From Hymenobacter sp. (lineage in GTDB: Bacteria > Bacteroidota > Bacteroidia > Cytophagales > Hymenobacteraceae), in contig JANYFQ010000565.1 of NCBI GenBank assembly GCA_025362615.1, positions 1-9,902 on the forward strand: a stretch of 9,902 bases of DNA, read 5' to 3'. The notes beneath the pieces are model-generated. The model saw only the letters and a list, made by a program, of their open reading frames with translations, made no database searches and was not told where the DNA came from. Shown here piece after piece: positions 1 to 7,925 of this stretch. Within the stretch, counting starts at the first letter, position 1. Each line of letters begins with the position of its first letter. A program made the position numbers and the translations under genes.

Positions 1-17
1 CCCCCCCCCCCCCCCCC
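1..17. repeat. Poly-C tract of 17 bases at the window edge
   Basis: Seventeen consecutive C open the window and may continue to the left. In the frame of the large secreted protein they encode prolines just upstream of the basic part of its signal peptide. The tract could be a real slippage-prone homopolymer, or the ragged end of an assembled contig; the window alone does not decide. Confidence 0.9.
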
Positions 18-3000
18 GCAACCGCGGCGTCGGGGCACCCTTCCTCGGTTGGCCGTCGTGGCTAGCCTCGGAATAGCCGGGCTGCTGGCCCGGCCGGCAT
101 CGGCGCAGGCACCGCAGCGCTGTGCCACCCAGGCCCCCGCCTGCAACCTGGTTTGGAACGGTAGTTTCGAGCAAAACGTCGATGGCAGCTGCCCGACCAG
201 CAGCGGCGGCTTTTTACGCGGCCCTGGCGACCCGCTGCCGCCGCCGCCACCTACCCCCAATGCCCTTATTTGTGTGTGGACGAACGCCAATCGGGGCTCG
301 TGCGACTACTTCGGGGCCTGCGACCCGGCGGGCAACAACTCCATTTTTGCTTACCTCAACGGGCCAGCGGGTGGCCCCGGCCTGCCCCGGCCCGCCCGTA
401 CGGGCAACGGCTGCGGGGGCCTTTACACCCTGGCCGCTCGCGTAAACACCACGCCCAATGTGCTGGACGACTACCGCGAGTACATGGCCCAGCCTGCGGC
501 TCTGCAAGCGGGGCGGGCCTACTACGCCGAAGCTCATGTAGCATTGGCCGCCAATTCAAGCTGGACCACCTCGACCTTAACCTTCGGGCTGGCCCCGACC
601 AGCGTACCCTACGCCGGCACCGGCCCCATTGCCGCCTACCCGGCGGCCAACGGCGTACGGTCGGTGCTGGACTTGCCCCTGCCTACGGCCACCGGCACCT
701 GGACGCGCCTGAGCGGCGTGTTTACGGCCCCGCCCGATGCAGCCTCCCGCAACCGGCTGGTCATCGGCAACTTCGGTCCGGCCCTGAGTACCGGCCCCGG
801 TGCCGCTTACACCGTGCGTACCGGTGTAGCCAACGCTGTGACCAGTGCTGCTTATTATTTTATCGACGATGTGCTGCTGCTGCCCATGCCCACAGCCGGC
901 CCCGACCGCAGCGCCCTCTGCGGCCAAACCGTGACACTGGGCGAAGGCTGCGCCCTGCCCGCCTCGGCCGGAGCCACGTACGCGTGGTCGCCGACTACGG
1001 GCCTGAGCAACCCCAACGCCCTGATAACGACGGCAACCGTGGGGTTTGGAGCAGCTCCGCAATACACCCTCACCATCACCCTGCCCAACGGGGCGCTGCC
1101 GCCTACCGAGTACGCCAGCACCACCCACGTTTACGCCATCCCCACGGCCGGCACCAAGCTTAAGGGCGAATGTGATGACAAAATAGTGCTGGGGGCCAGT
1201 TGTGGCCTGCCCGCCGCCCCCGGAACCCAGTATTCCTGGAGCCCCACCACCGACCTGATAGCCGACCAGAACACGGCCAACCCGACGCTGCTCGTTGGCC
1301 CCAACACCGCTTCTGCTTACACGCTTACCGTGCTTACGCCCTATACCCTCCCCAACGGGAGCACGGCCTACACCACGACCACCAGCACCGTGCAAGTTCA
1401 GGTAACAGGCAACCTGACCCGGCTTGCAATCACCACCAACGACGAACCCTTGTGCGCCGGCAGTACGCGGGTGCTGGAAGCCACGGGGGGCGACGGCACG
1501 AACTACAGTTGGTCGTCGCCGCAATTGCCGGGCTTCAGCGCCACCGGCCCGCTCGTGACGGTGAACCTGGTGGCCGGCAACATGACCTTTATCGTGACCA
1601 GCACCACCTGCGGTGCGGCCACCATCAACCTGACGGTGAAGGCCCAGTGCTGCTTGATTGATGAGTATCGGGAGCGGCGGGTTAAAATAAAGGAAATCAA
1701 CGGGCGCTATGATGCCAGCACGGGGTCGCCGTTTGACCGGGGGCCGGGTGCTGTTTATCACGTCACGGGCGATGTGGAGTTGTACGACTTGGACTATGAA
1801 TTAGAGCCGGGCGTGAAGGTGCTGGTTGACGGCTTTCGTTCCATTAGCCTCAAGGAGAACGCGGCCTTGCACCTGAACGGGGCTACTCTAACTGCTGCTT
1901 GCAATGAAATGTGGATAGCAGTTTGGGCATGGCCTCAATCCAAAGGCATTGTAACTTACGACCCAAGTAACCCAAGTGCAACCGCTCGCAGCACTGTTGA
2001 GCACAGCATTTTCGGCTTAAACTACTGGGACGTTAGTCGAGGTGCAGTATTTGAAATCGGTCATGTGGACTTTCGTCAGAACTTCTACAGCCTCTCGTTC
2101 AGCAATGGCCTCTATTATCAAAACAGCCGGATTACTGGCTCGGTGAGAGAATGTACGTTTGACTCCGATTCCTCTGCTTTCAAGGCACCGTATCAGTACT
2201 TAAGCGCAACTGACTACTGCTACTCGCAAGTTCATGTGCGTATAGACGGTGATGTTACTTCTGCTGCAATCGAACGCAATACGTTTGCCCACGCAATGTA
2301 TGGTGTACAGAATGTTTCTGCTCTTGGCTCGCATGCTTTTGCAAACCTACAAGAAAACCAGTTCCGTACTTGCTACGTGTCGGGTATATCGTGTACCAGC
2401 GGACGCAGCCTTTTCAGCCCGCCCGGTAGCACAACCATAACGCTAGAGCGCAATCGCTTTTACCTTCCTTCTTACCAGCCTCCAATTCCTCAACGCCTGA
2501 GAGATATATACAGCGGTTTTGTTGCTCCGTATTTCGACCAATGCCACGGCGCAGTATTGCTCAATGTGAGGGCGGAAGCCTACGCAAACACCTTCGAGCA
2601 GTCGGGCGTGTACGACCCGAACAGATTCCCCTATGACTTCGACAACCAACGCATGGCGGTTGACGTGGGCCTGCGGGCCAACCTGCTTTACGAGGCCAAG
2701 GACAATACCTTCGTGCGCCTGGGCCACGGAATGCAGCTGAGCCTGGCCGCCGATGCCCCGGTTAGTGTGCTGGGCAACACCTTCCGCGATTGCCAAGTAG
2801 GGTTGGGGGTCAGCACCCGCTCTGACCAACAGCCTAGTCACATGGCCCCGTCGCGCTCGGGTGGCCCGGAGTTGTTCAGTTCCTGCAACACCTTCGACCC
2901 CAACCCCGACCGGCAGGGCACTAGCACCGGCATCGTAGTGGACGAGCCAGGCGCAAGCGCACCGATGTTGGCGTTCAGCAACTTCGACGGCCCGGCGTTG

Positions 3001-3546
3001 GGGCAACCCAACCCTTACCCACTCAAAGACTTGTTTCTGCCCAACGGGCGAGCGTTTCCTGATTTTGTCACCATCGACAATCGCGGGAGCAATCAGGTTG
3101 AGTACACCACGTTCACTTTACAGGCCAGGGACTACCTGTCTTTTAAGGTCGGTTTGGTAGATTTTCCTTTTGCCGGGGCTCTTGACAACAACGACCCTGC
3201 CAAACAGTCTTGTACGATTGATGGGTTTCCCGATACAGGCATACAGCTACGCTTCGGCGGCGTTGTTTCGCCAACGGCACCCGCAACGGTGGCCCGCCTG
3301 GAGCAAAACGTACCTAACCCTTGCACGGGCAGCACCACGCTCAATTACGCGCTGCCCGCCGGCACCCGACAGGCAACTATACTCGTTCGGCGCGGTTTGG
3401 ACGGGGTGATGGTCGAACAAATCACCGTCAAGCCCAATGCCGGTCAGCAGCTGCTGGACCTGCACCGCTACGCGCCGGGGCTGTACTTCTACACGCTCGT
3501 GGCCGACGGGCTGCCCGTGCAAACCAAGCGGATGCTGGTCGAGTAG
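1..3546 (+). CDS. Large T9SS-exported beta-helix protein with Ig-like repeats (5' partial)
   Basis: Predicted cell-surface or released protein exported by the type IX secretion system; its ligand or substrate is unknown. The frame is open from base 1. The first possible start is TTG at 49, but that gives a signal peptide with no basic residues, whereas the upstream in-frame residues RRRGTLPR make a good n-region, so the true start probably lies left of the window. Numbering from TTG 49 (1165 aa): hydrophobic core then cleavage near ASA|QA (about 19); a jelly-roll-like module from NLVWNGSFEQ (33) to YYFIDDV (about 275); three Ig/PKD-like repeats (about 280-545) with AGPD and YAWSP/YSWSP motifs; a parallel beta-helix (about 570-1080) with repeated N-T/Q/R-F turns such as ERNTF, ENQF, ERNRF, DNTF and GNTF; and a type A sorting domain (about 1082-1165) with LEQNVPNP, a central G, GLYFYTL and a final KRMLVE. 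Bases about 1885-2600 have clearly lower GC than the rest. Domain calls are from motif recognition only. Confidence 0.85.
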   Translation, partial: PPPPPPQPRRRGTLPRLAVVASLGIAGLLARPASAQAPQRCATQAPACNLVWNGSFEQNVDGSCPTSSGGFLRGPGDPLPPPPPTPNALICVWTNANRGSCDYFGACDPAGNNSIFAYLNGPAGGPGLPRPARTGNGCGGLYTLAARVNTTPNVLDDYREYMAQPAALQAGRAYYAEAHVALAANSSWTTSTLTFGLAPTSVPYAGTGPIAAYPAANGVRSVLDLPLPTATGTWTRLSGVFTAPPDAASRNRLVIGNFGPALSTGPGAAYTVRTGVANAVTSAAYYFIDDVLLLPMPTAGPDRSALCGQTVTLGEGCALPASAGATYAWSPTTGLSNPNALITTATVGFGAAPQYTLTITLPNGALPPTEYASTTHVYAIPTAGTKLKGECDDKIVLGASCGLPAAPGTQYSWSPTTDLIADQNTANPTLLVGPNTASAYTLTVLTPYTLPNGSTAYTTTTSTVQVQVTGNLTRLAITTNDEPLCAGSTRVLEATGGDGTNYSWSSPQLPGFSATGPLVTVNLVAGNMTFIVTSTTCGAATINLTVKAQCCLIDEYRERRVKIKEINGRYDASTGSPFDRGPGAVYHVTGDVELYDLDYELEPGVKVLVDGFRSISLKENAALHLNGATLTAACNEMWIAVWAWPQSKGIVTYDPSNPSATARSTVEHSIFGLNYWDVSRGAVFEIGHVDFRQNFYSLSFSNGLYYQNSRITGSVRECTFDSDSSAFKAPYQYLSATDYCYSQVHVRIDGDVTSAAIERNTFAHAMYGVQNVSALGSHAFANLQENQFRTCYVSGISCTSGRSLFSPPGSTTITLERNRFYLPSYQPPIPQRLRDIYSGFVAPYFDQCHGAVLLNVRAEAYANTFEQSGVYDPNRFPYDFDNQRMAVDVGLRANLLYEAKDNTFVRLGHGMQLSLAADAPVSVLGNTFRDCQVGLGVSTRSDQQPSHMAPSRSGGPELFSSCNTFDPNPDRQGTSTGIVVDEPGASAPMLAFSNFDGPALGQPNPYPLKDLFLPNGRAFPDFVTIDNRGSNQVEYTTFTLQARDYLSFKVGLVDFPFAGALDNNDPAKQSCTIDGFPDTGIQLRFGGVVSPTAPATVARLEQNVPNPCTGSTTLNYALPAGTRQATILVRRGLDGVMVEQITVKPNAGQQLLDLHRYAPGLYFYTLVADGLPVQTKRMLVE

Positions 3547-3548
3547 CC

Positions 3549-5345
3549 ATGCGCCACTTTTTATGGATGCTGCTGCTCTCGCTAGGCGGGAGCAGCAGCC
3601 TGTGGGCGCAAACCCCGCCCACGGTGCAGTGGCAGAAACGCTTCGGCAACCGACAGGACAGCGAACGGGCTTTTACATTACTCTACACCAGTCGCCACCG
3701 GCTGGTAGTTGTGGGCGAATTTACTGCGTTCAACAATAGTAATTACAAAGCTTCCGCGCTGTGGCTACTTAGTGCCGCTGGCGACTCGTTACGGCAAACG
3801 CTTTATTCGCAGCGTAGCCCTATTAATCAAAATATTACAACTTCTTACGATATAAGTTCTGCTTTGGAGGCGACTAACGGCGACTTTTTGTTGGCTGGAA
3901 CACAGTACCTAGCCTTTCAGCCAACGACGCGGGCCGAAAATGTGCTGCTGCGTACCGACTCTTTGGGAACGCTGAAATGGGTGCGTTCTTATCCCGGCAA
4001 TGCTTTCGAGTCCATTGCCCTTCAACCATTACCCGATAACGGGGCCTTGCTTGTCGCTCACCTGCTGCACCCATTGAGTGGGCCTTTTACCCCCGTGCCG
4101 GTGCCAACGATTGTGCGCGTTGATTCGATGGGAACGGTTGTCTGGCAACGCAATTACGGGGTGCCTTACAATCGGATGGCGGCGATTACGCCCCTGACGG
4201 ACGGCTCGTATGCGGTGGTGGGAAGCAAGGGCACCGGCCCGCCAAGCTGGCAGTACGGCGGCTGGGTGTTCCGCATCAACGTGAACGGCGACACGCTGCG
4301 CTCGCGGGTGCTGGGCGGACCACTGGCCGGGTTTGGGGCCGTGGCCGCCGCGCCGGGCGGCGGGCTGGTGCTGGGCGGCGTTGCCGACCAAACTAACGCG
4401 TTGGTGCTGGTGACCGACAGCCTCGACCGGCCGGTGTGGCAACAGCGCATCGCCAGCCCATTGTTGAACAGCGGTCCCCGCTTGTCGTTCGTGCGGGCCT
4501 TGCGGCAGCCGGGGCAGGTGCTGGTGGGTGGCACCAGGCGGCTGACCTCCACCAGTGCCAACTCCAACTACCTGGCCACTTGGCAGGCCCCGGCCGGGGC
4601 TGGCGGGGCGGCTACGCTCGTGTGGGAGCAGCAGCTATCGGCGCTATTTGGAACCGTGCCAACGGCCCTGCTCGTGCCTGCTGGGGCTGGCCGGTTGGTA
4701 GGCGTGGCGCAGTACGTTCCCGCTCCCGTTGGGGTGTACGACCTGCGGATATCCAGCTTCGCCAACGTGCCCGCCTTTTACGAGCCGCCCCTGTGCCGCA
4801 CGCCGCCCTTCGCCGCGCCGCTGCTCACGCCCGTGGCGGGCAGCAACCGGTTCAGCTTTTCCGACATCTCGCTGGCCGGGCCGCCGCACGCCCAGCTCCT
4901 GGTCTGGCGCTGGGACTTCAGCGACGGCAGCCCGCCCTACTTCGGGCGCACCCCGCCGCCCCGCGCTTTCGCCGCCCTTACCCCCGCCACGGCCGTGCGC
5001 CTGACCGTGACCAACAACCTGGGCTGCACCGACACGGGCGTGTTTTACCCTTTCGTGCTGGCCAACCGGCCGGGGCCGGGGCGGCCCGCCGCCGTGCTCT
5101 ACCCCAACCCGGCCGGGGCCGGGGCGGCGGCCGTCACGCTCGCCGTGCCGGGGCTGCGGGCGCAGCCGCCCGTGGCGGGGGCGCTGCTCAACGCCGTGGG
5201 GCAGGCGGTGTGGCGCGGTAGCTGGCCGGTGGCCGCCCTAGGCCAGGGCGCGGCCCTGGGCGTGGCCGGCCTGCCGCCGGGCGTGTACGCCCTGCGCTTG
5301 TGGCCCCAGGAAGGGCCGCTGACGTTGCGCCTAGTACGCGAGTAA
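3549..5345 (+). CDS. T9SS cargo protein with propeller-like repeats, PKD domain and sorting domain
   Basis: Predicted secreted protein of 598 aa, function unknown. ATG 3549 is chosen because it begins a clear signal peptide (MRH then a Leu-rich core, cleavage near LWA|QT at residue 20); the frame stays open upstream only as a shadow of the previous gene. Residues about 24-410 carry loosely repeated blades of the type D-S-x-G-x-x-x-W-x-R-x-Y, for example LRTDSLGTLKWVRSYPG and VRVDSMGTVVWQRNYG, alternating with DGSYAVVG-like strands, which suggests a beta-propeller. A PKD-like domain (about 412-510) contains WRWDFSDGSPP and VTNNLGCTDTG. The last 80 or so residues (from about 515, VLYPNPAG, NAVGQAVW, LPPGVYALRL) form a degenerate, Ala/Gly-rich type A sorting domain. 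It begins 2 bases after the preceding stop with no Shine-Dalgarno, so the two cargo genes are very likely co-transcribed and perhaps translationally coupled. GC is low near 3780-3840 (42 % over one 60-base line) and very high at the 3' end. Confidence 0.87.
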   Translation: MRHFLWMLLLSLGGSSSLWAQTPPTVQWQKRFGNRQDSERAFTLLYTSRHRLVVVGEFTAFNNSNYKASALWLLSAAGDSLRQTLYSQRSPINQNITTSYDISSALEATNGDFLLAGTQYLAFQPTTRAENVLLRTDSLGTLKWVRSYPGNAFESIALQPLPDNGALLVAHLLHPLSGPFTPVPVPTIVRVDSMGTVVWQRNYGVPYNRMAAITPLTDGSYAVVGSKGTGPPSWQYGGWVFRINVNGDTLRSRVLGGPLAGFGAVAAAPGGGLVLGGVADQTNALVLVTDSLDRPVWQQRIASPLLNSGPRLSFVRALRQPGQVLVGGTRRLTSTSANSNYLATWQAPAGAGGAATLVWEQQLSALFGTVPTALLVPAGAGRLVGVAQYVPAPVGVYDLRISSFANVPAFYEPPLCRTPPFAAPLLTPVAGSNRFSFSDISLAGPPHAQLLVWRWDFSDGSPPYFGRTPPPRAFAALTPATAVRLTVTNNLGCTDTGVFYPFVLANRPGPGRPAAVLYPNPAGAGAAAVTLAVPGLRAQPPVAGALLNAVGQAVWRGSWPVAALGQGAALGVAGLPPGVYALRLWPQEGPLTLRLVRE

Positions 5346-5365
5346 TGTAGGCCATTGGCCGGTAG

Positions 5366-5414
5366 CCCCGGCTCGGCTGTTCCGAAGCAACGCTTTGGGG
5401 CAGCCGGGCCGGGG
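5366..5414 (+). terminator. Long stable hairpin, probable terminator of the cargo-gene pair
   Basis: Arms 5366-5379 and 5401-5414 pair over 14 bp with a single G-U wobble. Inside, 5382-5388 pairs with 5392-5398 (7 bp, one wobble) around an AAC loop. It lies 20 bases after the stop of the second cargo gene. Only three T follow directly, so it is not a textbook intrinsic terminator. It may stop transcription, protect the 3' end of the mRNA, or act on the porP leader. Confidence 0.5.
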
Positions 5415-5432
5415 TTTGACGTGGCGGGGAGG

Positions 5433-5440
5433 TATCTTCG
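5433..5440 (+). promoter_or_regulatory. Candidate Bacteroidota -7 element upstream of porP/sprF
   Basis: TATCTTCG matches the Bacteroidota -7 consensus TAnnTTTG at all but one fixed position. A TTTG lies upstream at 5415-5418, but the 14-base spacing is shorter than the usual 19-21, so the -33 part is weak. If used, transcription would begin near 5446, which makes ATG 5485 a better porP start than ATG 5446. Confidence 0.35.
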
Positions 5441-5484
5441 CAGCAATGTACCGAAACGCCCCGCCCCGTCGTTTCGTCCGCCCC

Positions 5485-6549
5485 ATGCCCCATTTGTTTT
5501 CTAGTTCATCCTGCGTTGTGCGCTGGCCGGCGCTGCTGCTGGCGGGCCTGGCGCTGGCCCTGGCCCCGGTCGCCCGTGCCCAGGACGTGTACTTTTCGCA
5601 GCCGTTTGCCACGCGCCTGCACACCAACCCGGCCTTCGCGGGCCTGCTCGACGATTACAGCGTCACCTTTAGCTTCCGCAATCAATACCCGCTGCTGCCG
5701 GGCACCTTCAAAACCCTGCAACTCGCCGCCGACCTGCGCTCCGACGAGCGCAGCGCCCCCGGCCAGCACCACGGTTTCGGCCTGCTGATTAACTACGACC
5801 GCAGCGGCGTGGGCGGCTACGCCCGCCTCGAAGCCGGCGGCCTCTACAGCTACCACACTCGCCTCACCCGGCGCCTGGCCCTGGCGGGCGGCGGGCGGGC
5901 CAGCTACGGCCGCCAAAGCGTGGGCTACGGCAGCCTCACCTTCGGCGACCAGCTTGCCCCCGACGGCTCGGCCTTGGGTGCCACGGCCGAAGCCCTGGGC
6001 ACCGGCGCCGCCAACTACCTCACGCTGGGCACCGGCGCGGTGCTCTACACCGAAAACTTCTGGCTCAGCCTCGCCGGCCAGCACCTCAACCGGCCCAACC
6101 TGGGCTTCGGTGTGCTCAAAACCAGCCTGCCCGTGCTGCTCAACATCAGCACCGGCTACAAGCTGTTCATCGTCAAGCAAGGCCCTGGTATTGAAGTTAA
6201 TGAAGTGAGCGTCACGCCCGTGGCCGGCTTCAGCCAGCAGGGCGGCTCGCAACGCTGGGAAGCTGGTGCCTACGCCACGGCCGCCCCCCTCACGCTGGGC
6301 GCGGTGTACCGCAATATTGCCGCCGGTGGCAGCGTTGAGCGGCAGCAGGCGCTGGCCGTGGTCGCGGGCCTGCAAACCGGCAGCCTGCGCCTGGGCTACA
6401 GCTACGACGTGGGCCTGAGCGCCCTGAGCACCGAGCTGGGCGGAGCGCACGAAATAACGCTCGGCCTGCGGGCGTTCAACAAGCTGGAAAGCGCCTTTCG
6501 CCGCCTCAAACGGCGCAATTACCCGGTAGCCCCTTGCCCGGCGTTTTAA
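5485..6549 (+). CDS. PorP/SprF family T9SS outer-membrane protein
   Basis: Outer-membrane beta-barrel protein of the PorP/SprF family. Known members are T9SS components (PorP) or partners needed for export of a particular adhesin (SprF). With ATG 5485 the product is 354 aa. It has a signal peptide (basic residue before an Ala/Leu core, cleavage near ARA|QD at about 32), the family start QDVYFSQPFATRLHTNPAFAG, an FRNQYP motif shortly after, alternating aromatic/Gly beta-strands throughout, the late motif YSYDVGLSAL followed by GGAHEITLGLR, and the family-typical C-terminal CPAF. ATG 5446 would add 13 residues (367 aa) and a long n-region; I prefer 5485 because of the signal-peptide shape and the promoter-like site at 5433. 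It lies between two T9SS cargo genes and gldJ, which suits a secretion role. Whether it is the core PorP or a cargo-dedicated SprF-like paralogue cannot be told from the window, so no symbol is given. Confidence 0.88.
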   Translation: MPHLFSSSSCVVRWPALLLAGLALALAPVARAQDVYFSQPFATRLHTNPAFAGLLDDYSVTFSFRNQYPLLPGTFKTLQLAADLRSDERSAPGQHHGFGLLINYDRSGVGGYARLEAGGLYSYHTRLTRRLALAGGGRASYGRQSVGYGSLTFGDQLAPDGSALGATAEALGTGAANYLTLGTGAVLYTENFWLSLAGQHLNRPNLGFGVLKTSLPVLLNISTGYKLFIVKQGPGIEVNEVSVTPVAGFSQQGGSQRWEAGAYATAAPLTLGAVYRNIAAGGSVERQQALAVVAGLQTGSLRLGYSYDVGLSALSTELGGAHEITLGLRAFNKLESAFRRLKRRNYPVAPCPAF

Positions 6550-6564
6550 TTGTTCGTATCATTG
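6534..6564 (+). promoter_or_regulatory. Weak candidate promoter for gldJ
   Basis: TTG at 6534-6536, then 20 bases, then TATCATTG at 6557-6564, which differs from TAnnTTTG at one fixed position. The spacing fits Bacteroidota promoters, but the -33 part lies inside the end of the porP/sprF gene and short matches are common. I see no terminator between porP and gldJ, so readthrough from porP is equally possible. The rest of the 80-base gap holds nothing else I recognise. Confidence 0.25.
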
Positions 6565-6629
6565 CATCCAAATTGCCTAAGCTAACCCATTTCTTCTTCG
6601 GCCCTAAGCACTGCTTTCCAGCCTTCCTT

Positions 6630-7925
6630 ATGAAATTAACTCACTATCTGCCACTAGCTACCCTGGCGCTCGGGGCCCTCGCTTCGTGCAGCAAAGGCGA
6701 CCACGGCACGGCCACTAACCCCGGCAAAGCATCTTCGACCACCGGCATCGAGTACAACACCGACAAGGGCATGACGGTGGCCAACTTCAAGCGCCCGCCC
6801 GAAGGCCCCGGCCTGGTGTTCATCGAAGGCGGCCGTACCGTATTGGGCTCGCAGGAGGAAGACGTGACGATGACGCACGACAACATCGAGCGCACCGTCA
6901 CCATTGCCTCGTTTTACATGGACGAAGCCGAAGTGGCCAACATCCACTGGCTCGAATACCTGCACTTCATCAAGCAGGACTCGACCGAAGAAGCCTACAA
7001 AGCCGCCCTGCCCGACACGATGGTGTGGGCCCGCGACCTGTCGTTCAACGACCCCTACGTGACGTATTACCTGCGCTACCCTGGTTTTCGCTACTTCCCC
7101 GTGGTGGGCGTGAACTGGCAGCAGGCCAACGACTACTGCACCTGGCGCACGGCCAAAGTGAACGAAAACCTGGCCCTCAAAGGCGGCGACGGCGGCGGCA
7201 AGAAATCGAAAAAGAGCAAGAAGGGCGATGCCGCCCCGGCCGACGGGGCAGCCGAAGGCGGTGCCACCGCCGGCGCAGCCGGTGCGCTGGGCGATGGCAA
7301 AAGCACTACGTCGCTCGAAAACGGCACCTCTCTGCCCAACTATCGCCTGCCCACCGAGGCCGAATGGGAATACGCGGCGCAAGCCCTCATCGGTACCCAG
7401 GAAGTGGGCAACGAGAATCAGGAGGAAAAGCGCATCTACCCCTGGGATGGCCGCACCACCCGCAACCCTTACGGAAAGAAGATGGGTCAGTTCCTGGCCA
7501 ACTTCAAGCGCGGCCGGGGCGATTACGCCGGCATTGCCGGCAGCCTCAACGACGGCGCCATGATTACGGAGTACGTGTACGCCTACCCACCCAACGACTA
7601 CGGCCTCTACAACATGGCCGGCAACGTGAACGAGTGGGTGCAGGACGTGTACCGCCCCCTCTCGTACCAGGACGTGGAAGACCTCAACCCCTTCCGCCGC
7701 AACGGCGTGCTCGACCCGGCCGACAAATACGATAAATCGCCCGTGAACGGCAAAGGCGGCTACCAGTCGCTGATTGACGACAAGGTGCGCGTGTACAAGG
7801 GCGGCTCGTGGCGCGACGTGGCCTACTGGCTCTCGCCCGGCACCCGCCGCTTCATGGCCGAAGACTCGGCTACGTCCACCATCGGCTTCCGCTGCGCGAT
7901 GATTAACGCGGGCAGCAATAAATAA
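6630..7925 (+). CDS. gldJ: Gliding motility / T9SS lipoprotein GldJ
   Basis: Outer-membrane-anchored lipoprotein of the T9SS and gliding machinery, related to formylglycine-generating enzymes but structural. The product is 431 aa. ATG 6630 gives a clean lipoprotein signal with lipobox LASC (Cys20); an upstream in-frame TTG (6534) would bury it. GldJ rather than GldK is indicated by TGIEYNTDKG (about 38), SFYMDEAEVANIHWLEYL, LPDTMVW, YYLRYPGFRYFPVVGVNW and WRTAKVNE, as I recall them from Flavobacterium GldJ. The FGE-sulfatase fold runs from about 60 to the end: RLPTEAEWEYAA (about 239), YPWDG, NMAGNVNEWVQDVYRP (about 328), KGGSWRD (about 390) and IGFRCAM. No Cys lies between GSWRD and GFRC, where FGE enzymes keep their catalytic pair, so enzymatic activity is unlikely. 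Residues about 184-227 are a low-complexity Gly/Ala insert with KKSKKSKK at 191-198; family members have a variable insert at this place. It probably shares a transcript with porP/sprF. The last base of its TAA is also the first base of an inverted-repeat element. Confidence 0.9.
   Translation: MKLTHYLPLATLALGALASCSKGDHGTATNPGKASSTTGIEYNTDKGMTVANFKRPPEGPGLVFIEGGRTVLGSQEEDVTMTHDNIERTVTIASFYMDEAEVANIHWLEYLHFIKQDSTEEAYKAALPDTMVWARDLSFNDPYVTYYLRYPGFRYFPVVGVNWQQANDYCTWRTAKVNENLALKGGDGGGKKSKKSKKGDAAPADGAAEGGATAGAAGALGDGKSTTSLENGTSLPNYRLPTEAEWEYAAQALIGTQEVGNENQEEKRIYPWDGRTTRNPYGKKMGQFLANFKRGRGDYAGIAGSLNDGAMITEYVYAYPPNDYGLYNMAGNVNEWVQDVYRPLSYQDVEDLNPFRRNGVLDPADKYDKSPVNGKGGYQSLIDDKVRVYKGGSWRDVAYWLSPGTRRFMAEDSATSTIGFRCAMINAGSNK

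Noticed and set aside
577..1761. A 394-codon open frame on the minus strand
   Set aside because: It lies entirely antisense to the large secreted protein in very GC-rich DNA; its translation is Gly/Arg/Val-rich with no recognisable domain, as expected for a shadow frame.
5395..5484. Longer porP/sprF starts at TTG 5395 or ATG 5446
   Set aside because: Both precede or coincide with the expected transcription start of the promoter-like site and give an overlong signal-peptide n-region; ATG 5446 cannot be fully excluded.
5506..6450. A 314-codon minus-strand open frame
   Set aside because: It is antisense to porP/sprF, which has clear family motifs; the antisense product is Ala/Gly/Val low-complexity.
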